Shown in pieces: positions 9,756-18,319 of a stretch of 64,000 nucleotides of DNA. Source of the DNA: Streptococcus halotolerans (GTDB taxonomy: Bacteria > Bacillota > Bacilli > Lactobacillales > Streptococcaceae); contig NZ_CP014835.1 in the NCBI RefSeq assembly GCF_001598035.1, positions 1,959,001-2,023,000 of the forward strand. The letters run 5' to 3'. The translations under genes and the position numbers were made by a program. Every line of letters begins with the position of its first letter. The first letter of the stretch is position 1. The notes beneath the pieces were generated by a model, which saw only the letters and a program-made list of their open reading frames with translations, made no database searches and was not told the DNA's origin.

Positions 9756-10151
9756 ATGATTACTGAAAATATTGGCGAAATTGTTATTTCGCCACGCGTA
9801 TTGGAAGTTATTACAGGGATTGCTGCAACTAAAGTTGACGGTGTTCATTCATTGCACAACAAAAAAGCAGCAGATACGCTAAGTAAAGCGAGTCTTGGTC
9901 GTGGTGTTTACTTGAAGAATAACGAGAATGGTGACGTTGTTGCCGATATTTATGTCTATCTTCAATATGGTGTCAATGTGCCAACTGTTTCCATTGCTGT
10001 ACAGAAAGCTGTTAAAGCAGCTGTTTATGATATGGCAGAAGTAACAGTTGCTCAAGTAAATGTTCATGTAGTTGGAATTGTCCCTGAAAAGACTCCAAAA
10101 CCTGATTTGAACAGTCTTTTCAGCGAGGATTTTTTGAATGAGCAAGACTAG
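9756..10151 (+). CDS. Asp23/Gls24 family envelope stress protein
   Basis: A 131-residue protein of the Asp23/Gls24 family (formerly DUF322), linked in Gram-positives to alkaline and envelope stress and often held at the membrane by AmaP. Typical segments are [18 protein letters not shown] near the N-terminus and [16 protein letters not shown] in the middle. I use the ATG at 9756, which has AAAGGA 7 bases upstream; an in-frame ATG at 9738 has no Shine-Dalgarno. It overlaps nusB by 14 bp, so the two are translationally linked. No amaP is adjacent. Confidence 0.9.
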   Translation: MITENIGEIVISPRVLEVITGIAATKVDGVHSLHNKKAADTLSKASLGRGVYLKNNENGDVVADIYVYLQYGVNVPTVSIAVQKAVKAAVYDMAEVTVAQVNVHVVGIVPEKTPKPDLNSLFSEDFLNEQD

Positions 10152-10572
10152 TATTTATACTGGCTCAAGACGTGACCTCCGCGAACGTGCTTTTCAAGCC
10201 TTGTTTAGCATGGAATTTGGTGGCGAATGGTTACAAGCATCCGAATCAGCTTATCTTCATGATAAGACGGTTGAGGATGAGGAAACTGTTGAAGTTCCCG
10301 CTTTCTTATTGAATCTTGTTAATGGCGTTGAAAGCCATAAGGATGAATTAGATGCTTTAATTTCTGAAAAATTGCGTAAAGGTTGGTCTATCGAGCGTCT
10401 GACCTTGACGGATAAGACCATGCTTCGCCTTGGCTTGTTTGAGATTAAATTTTTTGAGGAAACACCTGAGCGTGTTGCCTTAAATGAAATTATCGAGATT
10501 GCTAAGAAGTATTCAGATGAAACATCAGCTAAGTTTATTAACGGTCTCTTGAGTCAATTTGTTGTTGAATAA
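10138..10572 (+). CDS. nusB: Transcription antitermination factor NusB
   Basis: A 144-residue all-helical RNA-binding protein that pairs with NusE (S10) on boxA of rRNA operons. The N-terminal [17 protein letters not shown] and the C-terminal [17 protein letters not shown] are characteristic of NusB. It overlaps the end of asp23. A strong terminator follows at 10587. The efp-asp23-nusB order is conserved in streptococci. Confidence 0.97.
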   Translation: MSKTSIYTGSRRDLRERAFQALFSMEFGGEWLQASESAYLHDKTVEDEETVEVPAFLLNLVNGVESHKDELDALISEKLRKGWSIERLTLTDKTMLRLGLFEIKFFEETPERVALNEIIEIAKKYSDETSAKFINGLLSQFVVE

Positions 10573-10586
10573 TTAGATAGTAACAT

Positions 10587-10616
10587 AACCTTTCAAGTTA
10601 GTCTTGGAAGGTTTTT
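10587..10616 (+). terminator. Intrinsic terminator after nusB
   Basis: AACCTTTCAAG / CTTGGAAGGTT with a 5-base loop and a run of T. It ends the efp-nusB transcript just before the MORN gene. Confidence 0.88.
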
Positions 10617-10632
10617 ATCAGTGGAGTTAGTA

Positions 10633-11007
10633 ATGAAAATGTTAATGAAGAGGTTAGTAGAAGCGATGGCTGCCTTGTTAATTTTAGCTTTTGCAGGCTG
10701 GACTATCTATTCAACCTATCCCAAGAAGGCTGTTTTATCGCTGGCTAATAATAAAATGACTTACAATGGTGTCCTTCGAAATGGACGTCTAAATGGAAAA
10801 GGGACGCTGACTTATGATAATAAAGATCGCTATGTTGGCCAGTTTAAAGACGGTGCGTTTGATGGTCAGGGGACTTTTTACTCTCACGAGGGTTGGTCTT
10901 ATACCGGCGAGTTTAAAAAAGGACAGGCCAATGGAAATGGACGATTGAAATTACCTGACGGCAAGCAATATAAAGGAAAGTTTAAGCAGGGGATTTATCA
11001 AAAATGA
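10633..11007 (+). CDS. MORN-repeat membrane protein
   Basis: A 124-residue protein with one N-terminal membrane helix (about residues 8-27) and three to four MORN repeats (YNGVLRNGRLNGKGTL, YVGQFKDGAFDGQGTF, YTGEFKKGQANGNGRL, YKGKFKQG). MORN repeats are beta-hairpins that bind lipids or proteins. The predicted topology places them outside the membrane. The start at 10633 has GGAG 6 bases upstream; a GTG at 10621 is possible but less likely. Its stop overlaps the ATG of the acyltransferase (ATGA), so the two products are made together and may act together on the cell wall. No enzymatic function is known. Confidence 0.85.
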   Translation: MKMLMKRLVEAMAALLILAFAGWTIYSTYPKKAVLSLANNKMTYNGVLRNGRLNGKGTLTYDNKDRYVGQFKDGAFDGQGTFYSHEGWSYTGEFKKGQANGNGRLKLPDGKQYKGKFKQGIYQK

Positions 11008-13388
11008 GAATACAATGGTTTTCGTTTATTAGGGTTCTAGGCTTACTTTTTGTCTTGTTATATCATTTTTATAAAGACATATTACCAGGTGGTTTTATAG
11101 GTGTAGATATCTTCTTTACCTTTTCTGGTTATTTGATCACAGCTCTTTTGATAGATGCGGTTTATGAGAAAAAGAAAATCCATTTGGTCGATTACTTGAG
11201 GCGTAGATTTTATCGTATTTTGCCACCCTTGCTCTTTATGATTTTGCAAGTTATGCCGTTTGCCTTATTGATTCGTAGGGATTTTCTGGCTTCAATTGGT
11301 CATCAAATCAAGGCGGCTCTTGGTTTTGTGACTAATATTTATGAAATACTTCTGGGCAGTCACTATGAAAATCAGTTTTCACCACATCTGTTTTTGCACA
11401 CTTGGAGTTTAGCCATCGAGTTTCAATACTACCTCTTTTGGGGAATTGCTTTATGGCTCTTGGTCAAGTATCTTCCTAAGCCGGAGAGCTTTCGTAAGGG
11501 TGTGTTATACTTATCAGCTGGTTTGGGTCTTGCAAGTGCTTTGGTGATGATTGTTGGCAGTTTCATGGGTGTTGAGGATTCTGTTCTTTACTTTTCTACT
11601 TTCAGTCATGCCTTTCCTCTTTTTGTGGGCAGTTGCTTTGGTGCTTTATCAGGGATTAAGCACGTGGGCATCTTGCATGATGTTATCAAGAATAAGGTAA
11701 AACCAATTCAAACCTTAGGTCTAGTTTTAGCATTAACAAGCCTACTTTTGGTATTAGCCAAATGCCTGCATTTTGATAGTGTATTCACTTACCGATTCGG
11801 TTTTGTGTTAGCTACTGGTCTAACTGGCTTTAGTATTGTTTTGTGTCGCGTTTTGCATGATCAATTTTCTGGTAAAACAGAGCCTATTGTGATTTCATTT
11901 TTAGCTAATATCAGTTACAGCGTCTACCTCTATCATTGGCCTATTTTACAAATCACAAAAGATTTATTTTCTGATCACGTGGCTGTTCTAGTGACAACTT
12001 TGACTTCGGTTGTTTTATCAACGATCTCCTTTTATCTTTTAGAACCAATGCTTATGGGACAGATTCAAAGTGATAGGAGACAAGCTATTTTGCTGCGTTT
12101 AGCTTATGGGGTTGCCTTGATTTACTTTATGATTTTGGGTGCTTATATGGTGCAGATTGCCAAAGCTGCTCCAGTTTTGGGGCCTTTTGAGCAAAATATG
12201 CTTGAAAAGAATCTTCAGCAATTTGATATAGGGATGGGGACAACTAAGCAACTAGCTGTTGGTGGCATCAAACAACCATCTTCTGGACAGAGAGCTGTTA
12301 GTGAGCAATATGACAACGTCCTTGTGATTGGCGATTCTGTTGCCCTTGATTCTGTCCATACCATGCCAGAAAAACTGAAATCGGCAACTGTTGATGTGGC
12401 AGACAGTAGGCGTTTTGATCAAGCCTTTGACATTTATCAAAATTATATTGATTCTGGCAATTTACCAACCTATACAGTCGTTGCCGTAGGTGTTAATTCA
12501 CCCAATAACTACCAAGCGCACATCCAAGCCTTCCTAGCTAAATTACCAAAAGATCATCATTTGATCTTTGTAACGCCTTATAGTCAAACAGAAGCGGTAG
12601 AAGAGATTAAGGCTATCCGTGATTACGAACTGAAGTTGGCCGAAAAAGATGATAGGGTATCCGTAGCGGATTGGTACAAGATAGCATTAGAACACACCGA
12701 GTTATGGCCAGGCTCTGATGGCACTCATTTCTCTCATACTGTTGAGACGAGTCGTTTGGGTGCACAGTTGTACCTAGATGCTATTACGGCTAAATTAGAT
12801 GACTTCAAACAACGTTATGATTCTGCTGGAACAAGGATGACTGATGATCTTCTATTTATCGGAGATTCTGTTGCAGTCCATGCTGGAGAAAGTGTCAATG
12901 CTCGTTTCCAAGGAGCCATTATCGACTCTAAAAGTAATAGAAATTTGGCTGATGCCGCTACTATCATCAAGAACTATGCTGATAATGGAGCGCTGCCCAA
13001 AAATATTGTTGTAGCCGTTGGAGTGAACGAAGTGACCAATAGCAAGGAAGTTTTGGATGACCTAGTTGCTAGTTTACCTGATAATCGTCGATTGGTCCTT
13101 GTGACGCCTTATAATGGGTCATACAGTAATGTTAAAGGATCAAACGTTTATGATACTAGACAAAATGAAATGAAACTTGCTAAAAAATATGATTTTGTCG
13201 CAGTAGCGGATTGGAAAAAGACAGCAGAAGCTCATCCTGAAATCTGGGAAGGAACTGATTCGGTTCACTTTGAACGAACGGATGGTCTGCTGGATTATGA
13301 TTTATTAGCTAAGGCATCTGGCTATTACACAGATACCATCATGAAAGCTCTTGAGAAGGTTCAAAACCAACCTGCAAAAGGAGAGTGA
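11004..13388 (+). CDS. OatA-like acyltransferase with two SGNH domains
   Basis: A 794-residue protein. Residues 1-390 form an acyltransferase-3 membrane domain with about ten helices; FIGVDIFFTFSGYLI and the HTWSLAIEFQYYLFW stretch are typical. Two SGNH-hydrolase-like extracellular domains follow. The first has GDS at 443-445, GVN and SDGTHF; the second has GDS at 620-622, GVN and TDSVHF. Streptococcal and staphylococcal OatA enzymes, which O-acetylate peptidoglycan and give lysozyme resistance, have about 600 residues and a single SGNH domain. The second domain looks like a tandem duplication with the catalytic Ser, Asn and Asp/His kept. It overlaps the MORN gene by 4 bp and ends in a strong terminator. 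Acetylation of another wall polymer is possible. Confidence 0.85.
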   Translation: MRIQWFSFIRVLGLLFVLLYHFYKDILPGGFIGVDIFFTFSGYLITALLIDAVYEKKKIHLVDYLRRRFYRILPPLLFMILQVMPFALLIRRDFLASIGHQIKAALGFVTNIYEILLGSHYENQFSPHLFLHTWSLAIEFQYYLFWGIALWLLVKYLPKPESFRKGVLYLSAGLGLASALVMIVGSFMGVEDSVLYFSTFSHAFPLFVGSCFGALSGIKHVGILHDVIKNKVKPIQTLGLVLALTSLLLVLAKCLHFDSVFTYRFGFVLATGLTGFSIVLCRVLHDQFSGKTEPIVISFLANISYSVYLYHWPILQITKDLFSDHVAVLVTTLTSVVLSTISFYLLEPMLMGQIQSDRRQAILLRLAYGVALIYFMILGAYMVQIAKAAPVLGPFEQNMLEKNLQQFDIGMGTTKQLAVGGIKQPSSGQRAVSEQYDNVLVIGDSVALDSVHTMPEKLKSATVDVADSRRFDQAFDIYQNYIDSGNLPTYTVVAVGVNSPNNYQAHIQAFLAKLPKDHHLIFVTPYSQTEAVEEIKAIRDYELKLAEKDDRVSVADWYKIALEHTELWPGSDGTHFSHTVETSRLGAQLYLDAITAKLDDFKQRYDSAGTRMTDDLLFIGDSVAVHAGESVNARFQGAIIDSKSNRNLADAATIIKNYADNGALPKNIVVAVGVNEVTNSKEVLDDLVASLPDNRRLVLVTPYNGSYSNVKGSNVYDTRQNEMKLAKKYDFVAVADWKKTAEAHPEIWEGTDSVHFERTDGLLDYDLLAKASGYYTDTIMKALEKVQNQPAKGE

Positions 13389-13390
13389 AA

Positions 13391-13421
13391 AAGAAGCTAG
13401 ATTATTCCTAGCTTCTTTTTT
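13391..13421 (+). terminator. Intrinsic terminator after the acyltransferase gene
   Basis: AAGAAGCTAG / CTAGCTTCTT, a 10-bp perfect stem with a 7-base loop and a T tract, directly after the stop codon. Confidence 0.92.
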
Positions 13422-13568
13422 AGAGTTTCATTAGGAGCAATTTGGTGCTTGAGAGGCTGTTTTTCACCCATTTTCAGGTTCAAACTCTTTTGGTGAATTT
13501 GATTTGTCCGGCGTTTGTGTCCCCAAAACGAAGTTTTCGGATGGGCGACTTTGGCAACATAATCTTGT

Positions 13569-14534
13569 TTAGACGGTTCTACCAGCGGAGTAACTAATTG
13601 GTAGAATATAGTCTCGACTGGTTTCTTGACCAGACATTTTTTTGATTAAAACATCTACAATGAGGCTGGCCAAATCTTCAATGGGTTGCTTAATGGTTGT
13701 TAGGTGTGGGAAATACTGTTCCATAAAGTCCGTTCCATCATATCCAATCAGTTTTAAATCTTCAGGAATTCGTTTGCCCATTTCTTGCGCCACTTTGATT
13801 ACCTGTACGGCTGTTAAATCATCAGAGGTAAAAATGCCGTCAGGATTTTCTTTGGCGATGATAGAGCGGATCTCCATTTCACGTCTCAAGGTTGATAATT
13901 CTCGCGGAATGTGATGAACTGGCGTGTCTTTACCTAGTTCATAGCTAAAGCCTAGCTGGCGTAATCCAGTCGGAGAGTTAGAATTATCATTACCCGTGAT
14001 CATAATACTATGTGTACATCCAGCTTTTTTTAGGAGCTGCCCTGCCAGCTTGCCTCCTTCAAAATTATCAGAGGAAACGATGGGGATGTGAGGAGCGAGG
14101 TTACGGTCGAAAGCAACGATGGGGGCTTCTACTTTTTCGTAATCTTTGATTCCTAGATTGTGGCTGGATGAGATGATACCATCTACTTGGTTAGCAGCGA
14201 GCATTTCTAAATATTCTTTTTCTTTGATGGGATTATGCTGACTATTACAAATAATGGTTTTGTAGCCTTTTTCAAACAGTTGAATTTCCAAATGCTCAAT
14301 CAATTGCGCAAAGAAGATATTGGAAATGTTAGGAAAAATCAAGCCAACTAATTGAGGGGATTTTCCTTGCAGGCTACGAGCTAGATTATTTGGTTTGTAG
14401 CCCAAGTCATGCATGGCTTGATGGACTTTGTCGATGGTTTTTTGTGAGAGATAGCCTTTTTTATTGATAACGCGTGAAACTGTCGTAGGACTAACGCCAG
14501 CGAGTTGTGCAACATCGGTGAGTTTTGCGACCAT
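13569..14534 (-). CDS. scrR: Sucrose operon repressor, LacI family
   Basis: A 321-residue LacI/GalR regulator. The N-terminal helix-turn-helix LTDVAQLAGVSPTTVSRVIN is followed by a periplasmic-binding-like sugar domain. Its place directly after scrB (1 bp between stop and start, on the same strand) and opposite scrA identifies it as ScrR, which represses both scr units until sucrose-6-phosphate or fructose builds up. Likely operators lie at 16114-16127 and 16218-16232. The start has AAGGG inside the end of scrB. Confidence 0.93.
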   Translation of the reverse strand: MVAKLTDVAQLAGVSPTTVSRVINKKGYLSQKTIDKVHQAMHDLGYKPNNLARSLQGKSPQLVGLIFPNISNIFFAQLIEHLEIQLFEKGYKTIICNSQHNPIKEKEYLEMLAANQVDGIISSSHNLGIKDYEKVEAPIVAFDRNLAPHIPIVSSDNFEGGKLAGQLLKKAGCTHSIMITGNDNSNSPTGLRQLGFSYELGKDTPVHHIPRELSTLRREMEIRSIIAKENPDGIFTSDDLTAVQVIKVAQEMGKRIPEDLKLIGYDGTDFMEQYFPHLTTIKQPIEDLASLIVDVLIKKMSGQETSRDYILPISYSAGRTV

Positions 14535-14535
14535 G

Positions 14536-15975
14536 TTAGACCCTTAATTCAAAGTAGCTACCGCTAATTTGCCCTTCTTTAATATAAATTCCAGATTGGT
14601 CTTGACTTGGGAAGACACGGCCGGTAAAGACTTTTTCACCATCGTTAACAAAAATCTCAAAGATTGATTTATCGACAAAAATATTGAGTTTTGTCTCTGC
14701 TTTATCAATGTCACATTGCCGTGTGTTACCAAAATCGACAGCATACTGCTGACCAGCAGAAGAACGGTCCACAAGGATTTGGCCTTGGGTAGTATCAATT
14801 GTGATTGTTAGGCCATTTAACTGTTCATCAGAGAATAAAATAAGTTGGGATTTATCGTCAGCAGGGACGGTGACTTCCAGTTCATAAGTATTTTGACTGC
14901 TAGATCGATTGGATAGAGCTTTGGCTTCTAATCGCAAATCCTTCATGGCTGAGACAGGGTATTGATAGAGTTTGCCGTCTCTGATTGATAGTTCCTTAAC
15001 CAAACTCATGGCACCCTGGTAGTCATATTGGTCAGTAGGGTAGTCAATATCTGGCAATCCAATCCAACTGATCGCATAAACCTTACCGTCAGGAGCATTA
15101 AAAGCTTGTGTTGCATAGGCTTCAAAACCATAATCTAGATTATAAATAGGGGATGCCTCAAGCAGTTTAGCTGCATGTGTGTCAAACGCTTGACATATTT
15201 TATAGGTATTAGGGTAAATATTGTCATAATTGAGTTCAGATTTATCTAAACCTTGTGGGCTATAAAGGAGAACAGGGTGTCCATCAACGAAGACAAGATT
15301 TGGGCATTCAATCATGTATTCTGATCCAGTACCACCAAATTCAAGATTGCCGACAAATTTCCAGTTATGAACATCATTGTTAGTAGCCTTATAAAGTTTG
15401 ATAAAGCCTTGTTTATCATGGTTTTGAGCACCTACAATGGCATAGAATTGTCCTTGATAGTTAAAGATTTGAGGGTCACGAAAATGTTCGGTCACATCGT
15501 CTGGTTGTTGAATGAGAACCTTGTCACATTTTTCAATATGACCATCCTGATCCATCCAAGCTCCGACTTGAAGCGGGTCACGGATCCAGTTGTCATCACG
15601 GACGTTACCCGTATAAAAGAGAAAGAGCTTACCATCAATCTCATAGGCAGACCCTGAGTAGGCTCCATGGCTATCGTTGACATGGTCGGGCTCTAGAGTA
15701 ACTCCTGTTTCTTTAAAATGGACAAGGTCACTTGATTCAGTGTGAACCCATTGTTTTAAGCCGTGAGCTGCACCAAATGGCCAGTTTTGGTAGAAGAGTT
15801 GAAACTTACCATTAAAGTAAGAAAAGCCATTTGGATCGTTTAATAAGCCAGTTTTTGGCTCTAGGTGATAGCTAGTGAGCCATGGCGATTTTGTTTTATT
15901 TTCAGCAATTTTATTTTTCTCGTCTTCTGTCCAATCCTCATAACGGCGATAGCGAATTTCGGTAGGTAAATTCAT
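14536..15975 (-). CDS. scrB: Sucrose-6-phosphate hydrolase (GH32)
   Basis: A 479-residue cytosolic enzyme that splits sucrose-6-phosphate into glucose-6-phosphate and fructose. Three glycoside hydrolase 32 motifs are present: NDPNG (nucleophile Asp, about residue 47), RDPQIF (transition-state Asp) and ECPNL (acid/base Glu). It is transcribed with scrR and divergently from scrA. The ATG has no clear Shine-Dalgarno. A 9-bp inverted repeat lies in the leader (16017-16048), which is unusual and may affect translation. Confidence 0.96.
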   Translation of the reverse strand: MNLPTEIRYRRYEDWTEDEKNKIAENKTKSPWLTSYHLEPKTGLLNDPNGFSYFNGKFQLFYQNWPFGAAHGLKQWVHTESSDLVHFKETGVTLEPDHVNDSHGAYSGSAYEIDGKLFLFYTGNVRDDNWIRDPLQVGAWMDQDGHIEKCDKVLIQQPDDVTEHFRDPQIFNYQGQFYAIVGAQNHDKQGFIKLYKATNNDVHNWKFVGNLEFGGTGSEYMIECPNLVFVDGHPVLLYSPQGLDKSELNYDNIYPNTYKICQAFDTHAAKLLEASPIYNLDYGFEAYATQAFNAPDGKVYAISWIGLPDIDYPTDQYDYQGAMSLVKELSIRDGKLYQYPVSAMKDLRLEAKALSNRSSSQNTYELEVTVPADDKSQLILFSDEQLNGLTITIDTTQGQILVDRSSAGQQYAVDFGNTRQCDIDKAETKLNIFVDKSIFEIFVNDGEKVFTGRVFPSQDQSGIYIKEGQISGSYFELRV

Positions 15976-16016
15976 AAATATGATACATCAGAGCTAAGCA
16001 AATATGTGAGTAGCTC

Positions 16017-16048
16017 CGTGTTCAGCTGACGATTGCCCACTGAACACG
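16017..16048 (-). promoter_or_regulatory. Hairpin in the scrB leader
   Basis: CGTGTTCAG at 16017-16025 is exactly complementary to CTGAACACG at 16040-16048. On the scrB strand it sits between AAAGGA and the scrB ATG, about 45-70 nt ahead of the start codon. It could be an RNA hairpin or an operator; neither is proven. Confidence 0.45.
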
Positions 16049-16113
16049 TCCTTTCTATTGTATTAGTAATCGGCAGAAATAAACAGTTTTCTGTCAACAG
16101 ATGTCAATTATAT

Positions 16114-16127
16114 AGTAAACGTTTTCT
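16114..16127. promoter_or_regulatory. scrB-side ScrR/CcpA-type operator
   Basis: AGTAAACGTTTTCT resembles LacI-family half-sites (AAACG centre). It lies on the scrB side of the divergent scrB-scrA spacer. The assignment to ScrR or CcpA is inferred from context. Confidence 0.55.
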
Positions 16128-16178
16128 CACTAAAAATCAATGGTTTACTGTCAATTTATAATAATTTCTGCAAAACGC

Positions 16179-16206
16179 TTGACATATTTTTAAAACCTGA
16201 TAAAAT
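16179..16206 (+). promoter_or_regulatory. Promoter of scrA
   Basis: -35 TTGACA (16179-16184), 16-bp spacer, -10 TAAAAT (16201-16206). The near-palindromic operator at 16218-16232 follows at the expected transcription start. Confidence 0.7.
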
Positions 16207-16217
16207 GATGGTGTGAT

Positions 16218-16232
16218 GTGAAACGCTTTCAC
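16218..16232. promoter_or_regulatory. scrA operator (ScrR or cre)
   Basis: GTGAAACGCTTTCAC is a near-perfect palindrome and fits both the ScrR operator type and the cre consensus. It lies directly downstream of the scrA -10 box, where a bound repressor would block transcription. Confidence 0.75.
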
Positions 16233-16271
16233 TTAACTTAATAGAAAATAATAAAAGGAGTCTTTTTGCAA

Positions 16272-18185
16272 ATGGATAATAAGCAAATTGCAGAAGAAGT
16301 CATCGTTGCTCTTGGTGGTCGCGATAATGTTAAAAGTGTCGCTCACTGTGCCACACGTCTTCGTGTGATGGTTAACGATGAATCAAAAATCGATAAAGCC
16401 AAAACGGAAGAAATTGAAAAAGTACAAGGAGCTTTCTTTAACTCAGGTCAATACCAAATCATCTTTGGTACAGGTACTGTCAATAAAATTTATGATGAAG
16501 TGGTTGCCCTAGGTCTTCCAACCTCATCAACTGGTGAACAAAAAGAAGAAGCTGCTAAACAAGGAAATGCTTTCCAGCGTGCTATTCGTACTTTTGGTGA
16601 CGTCTTTGTTCCCTTGCTTCCAGCTATCGTTGCGACTGGTCTTTTCATGGGTATCCGTGGTGCTATCAACAACGATACGATTTTGGGGATGTTTGGAACA
16701 ACATCAGAAGCCTTCTCATCAACAAACTTCTATACTTATACGGTTGTTTTAACTGATACAGCTTTCGCCTTCTTCCCAGCCTTGATCTCATGGTCAGCCT
16801 TCCGGGTATTTGGCGGTAATCCAGTTATCGGTTTGGTCTTGGGACTTATGATGGTAAACTCAGCCCTTCCAAATGCTTGGGATGTGGCCTCTAGAGCAGC
16901 CAAGCCAATTGAATTCTTCGGATTTATTCCTGTTGTTGGTTACCAAAACTCAGTTCTCCCAGCCTTCTTCGTAGGTCTCTTGGGTGCTAAACTTGAGAAA
17001 AAACTGCATAAAGTGGTTCCCGATGTTCTTGACCTTCTGGTTGTACCATTCTTGACATTTACCATTATGTCAGCTTTGTCACTCTTTGTTATTGGTCCGG
17101 TCTTTCATAGCGTTGAAAACTATGTTCTAGCTGGAACTAAATTTATCCTTAACTTGCCACTTGGTCTTTCAGGACTTATCCTTGGTGGCCTTCACCAAAT
17201 CATTGTTGTTACTGGTGTTCACCATATCTTTAACCTTCTTGAGTCACAATTGATTGCGGCTGATGGTAAAGACCCATTCAACGCCATTATCACAGCAGCG
17301 ATGACAGCACAAGCTGGTGCAACGCTTGCAGTTGGTGTTAAAACGAAAAATAAAAAATTGAAAGCTCTTGCTTTCCCTGCAGCTCTTTCAGCTGGTCTTG
17401 GGATTACTGAACCTGCTATCTTTGGGGTTAACCTACGTTTTGGTAAACCGTTTATCATGGGTCTTATCGCTGGTGCAGCTGGTGGATGGTTGGCGTCAAT
17501 CTTTAAATTGGCTGGTACTGGCTTTGGAATTACAATCATTCCAGGTACGCTACTTTACCTCAACGGCCAAGTGCTTAAATACGTCATCATGGTTCTCGGA
17601 ACAACAGCCCTTGCCTTCGTGCTGACTTACTTCTTTGGCTATAAAGATGAAGAAACAGTTACACAACAAGCGGCACCTACCTCTACTGAAGACGTCAAAT
17701 CAGAACCTGCCGTAGCAGCTCCTGTAACGCTTTCAGAGGAAACGATTGTGTCACCTCTTAATGGTGAAGTTGTTAGCTTAACGTCTGTTAATGATCCAGT
17801 GTTTGCTTCAGAAGCTATGGGTAAAGGGGTTGCCATCAAACCAACTGACAATACGGTTTACTCTCCAGTTGATGGTGTTATCCAAATTGCTTTTGAAACC
17901 GGACACGCTTATGGCATTAAATCTAATGATGGAGCAGAGATACTTATCCATATCGGTATTGACACCGTTTCGATGGATGGTAAAGGATTTGATCAAAAAG
18001 TGAAAGCCAACCAAGTCGTTAAAAAAGGTGATGTTCTTGGAACGTTTGATCTCGATGAAATTGCAGCAGCAGGTCTTGATAGCACAACTATGATGATCGT
18101 GACAAATACGCCGGATTACGCTGAGATCAATACCCTAGCAACAGGAACAGTTGCTAAAGGTGATGCTTTGGTTGCTGTCAAATAA
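16272..18185 (+). CDS. scrA: PTS sucrose-specific EIIBCA
   Basis: A membrane permease of about 637 residues that imports sucrose and phosphorylates it to sucrose-6-phosphate. Domain order is EIIB (active-site Cys26 in HCATRLRV), EIIC with about ten membrane helices (residues 110-460), a Pro/Thr/Glu-rich linker, and a C-terminal EIIA of the glucose type (ILIHIGIDTVSMDG contains the phosphorylated His). The ATG at 16272 is 11 bases from GGAG. A TTG two codons earlier (16266) is also possible. It is divergent from scrB-scrR and followed by a terminator, then scrK under its own promoter. Confidence 0.97.
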   Translation: MDNKQIAEEVIVALGGRDNVKSVAHCATRLRVMVNDESKIDKAKTEEIEKVQGAFFNSGQYQIIFGTGTVNKIYDEVVALGLPTSSTGEQKEEAAKQGNAFQRAIRTFGDVFVPLLPAIVATGLFMGIRGAINNDTILGMFGTTSEAFSSTNFYTYTVVLTDTAFAFFPALISWSAFRVFGGNPVIGLVLGLMMVNSALPNAWDVASRAAKPIEFFGFIPVVGYQNSVLPAFFVGLLGAKLEKKLHKVVPDVLDLLVVPFLTFTIMSALSLFVIGPVFHSVENYVLAGTKFILNLPLGLSGLILGGLHQIIVVTGVHHIFNLLESQLIAADGKDPFNAIITAAMTAQAGATLAVGVKTKNKKLKALAFPAALSAGLGITEPAIFGVNLRFGKPFIMGLIAGAAGGWLASIFKLAGTGFGITIIPGTLLYLNGQVLKYVIMVLGTTALAFVLTYFFGYKDEETVTQQAAPTSTEDVKSEPAVAAPVTLSEETIVSPLNGEVVSLTSVNDPVFASEAMGKGVAIKPTDNTVYSPVDGVIQIAFETGHAYGIKSNDGAEILIHIGIDTVSMDGKGFDQKVKANQVVKKGDVLGTFDLDEIAAAGLDSTTMMIVTNTPDYAEINTLATGTVAKGDALVAVK

Positions 18186-18205
18186 TCCTAAATTCTCGAG
18201 AAATG

Positions 18206-18231
18206 CTCTAATCTTAGATTAGAGTGTTTTC
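18206..18231 (+). terminator. Intrinsic terminator after scrA
   Basis: CTCTAATC / GATTAGAG, 8-bp perfect stem with a 3-base loop, followed by TTTTCTT. Confidence 0.82.
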
Positions 18232-18256
18232 TTATTGAAAGACGACAGGACGTTTC

Positions 18257-18285
18257 TTGCGAGAAGCACTAAATTTACTTATAAT
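18257..18285 (+). promoter_or_regulatory. Promoter of scrK
   Basis: -35 TTGCGA (18257-18262), exactly 17 bp, -10 TATAAT (18280-18285). It excludes any translation start upstream of 18320. Confidence 0.75.
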
Positions 18286-18319
18286 AAAGATAACAATGCA
18301 AGATAAAAAAGGAGATATT

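Noticed and set aside
18257..18319. Longer fructokinase start
   Set aside because: It falls within the -35/-10 promoter of scrK.
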